From: an uncultured Odoribacter sp.
Lineage (GTDB): Bacteria; Bacteroidota; Bacteroidia; Bacteroidales; Marinifilaceae
Direction: 5' to 3'
Assembly (NCBI GenBank): GCA_905193145.1
Contig: CAJJNP010000175.1
Coordinates: 1 to 6,177, forward strand
DNA: 6,177 bases
Shown piece by piece: positions 5,906-6,177 of the stretch. Positions within the stretch are counted from its first letter, which is position 1; every line of letters begins with the position of its first letter. The position numbers and the translations under genes are program-made. The notes below the pieces were generated by a model. It had not been told where the DNA came from. It did no database searches and saw only the letters and a list, made by a program, of their open reading frames with translations.

Positions 5906-6177
5906 TTATTCTTTCTCCAGGATTCTCATAAAACATTCTTTACAATCAAAGTCGAGCCGGAAGCAATGTTTATCGTTATAAAGCCATAGCGGAAATTCCA
6001 AATCGGCATTTTTATTCTTCTTGCGACAACGACCCAATTCATGGAGAATACAATAGCGCGTATGCATCAGATCGCGACCGGAACCGGTCTTACTTTTTTC
6101 AAAACCGATAGCAATCGTTTCAACCTGATGGTCATGAGAAAACTCTGCAGCCTTTTGATTGACTACATTCAAATGCC
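5906..6177 (-). CDS. U32 family peptidase, C-terminal end (partial; 5' part beyond right edge)
   Basis: The frame is open from the right edge to a TAA at 5906-5908, about 90 residues. A TTG at 6172 is only an internal Leu codon (HLNVVNQKAAEF); the gene continues upstream. Seen: LMHTRYCILHELGRC, a short linker, PLWLYND, then FRLDFDCKECFMRIL. Known: this matches the conserved C-terminus of U32 'peptidase/collagenase-like' proteins (MxTRYC...ELG C...PLxL...F.LxFDCxxCxM). The family has members that act in tRNA or rRNA hydroxylation and carry Fe-S clusters, so proteolysis is not a safe assumption. The four Cys (TRYC, GRC, FDC, KEC) could bind a metal (inference). The gene shares the strand of glmS but is 160 bp upstream of it, so co-transcription is uncertain. 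Confidence 0.85.
   Translation of the reverse strand, partial: HLNVVNQKAAEFSHDHQVETIAIGFEKSKTGSGRDLMHTRYCILHELGRCRKKNKNADLEFPLWLYNDKHCFRLDFDCKECFMRILEKE

Overview
The window looks like chromosomal DNA from the Bacteroidota, most likely a gut Bacteroides, Phocaeicola or Parabacteroides relative. Three things point there. The promoter-like sites fit the Bacteroides -33/-7 form (TTTG, about 20 nt, TAnnTTTG) rather than sigma-70. Starts lack a good Shine-Dalgarno. The proteins are of kinds I associate with this group: Fic proteins, a receiver/PEP-synthase-like fusion, GlmS and a U32 peptidase. The species cannot be fixed from sequence alone.

Layout. 1-231 (minus) holds the first 77 codons of a Fic protein with a DUF4172-type N-terminus, running off the left edge. 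255-295 is a 41-bp near-palindrome over its promoter region, with DnaA-box-like ends. 320-550 (minus) is the C-terminal half of a different Fic protein. It has the full catalytic motif but no N-terminus and no usable start, so it is a gene remnant. 548-660 is an array of five short repeats spaced 23-25 bp apart that begins where the Fic remnant breaks. 661-711 shows nothing recognisable. 712-843 is a degenerate 11-bp-period repeat that changes from pyrimidine-rich to purine-rich half-way and can fold back. 874-905 is a good Bacteroides promoter.

930-3890 (plus) encodes a 986-residue protein with two receiver-like domains followed by a PEP-synthase/PPDK-type ATP-grasp region. It lacks the usual phosphohistidine and PEP-binding domains. 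It converges, with a 10-bp gap, on glmS (3901-5745, minus), a complete glucosamine-6-phosphate synthase. Upstream of glmS on the same strand lies the C-terminal end of a U32-family peptidase (5906-6177), running off the right edge.

Reading of the whole: from about 874 rightwards the DNA looks like conserved core chromosome (amino-sugar synthesis, a U32 protein and a putative signal-controlled phosphotransferase). Positions 1-850 look like an accessory or rearranged zone with Fic genes, a broken gene and two unexplained repeat arrays. No tRNA, rRNA, CRISPR array, transposase or integrase is visible. The most distinctive items are the two repeat arrays, the palindrome and the unusual ATP-grasp protein.
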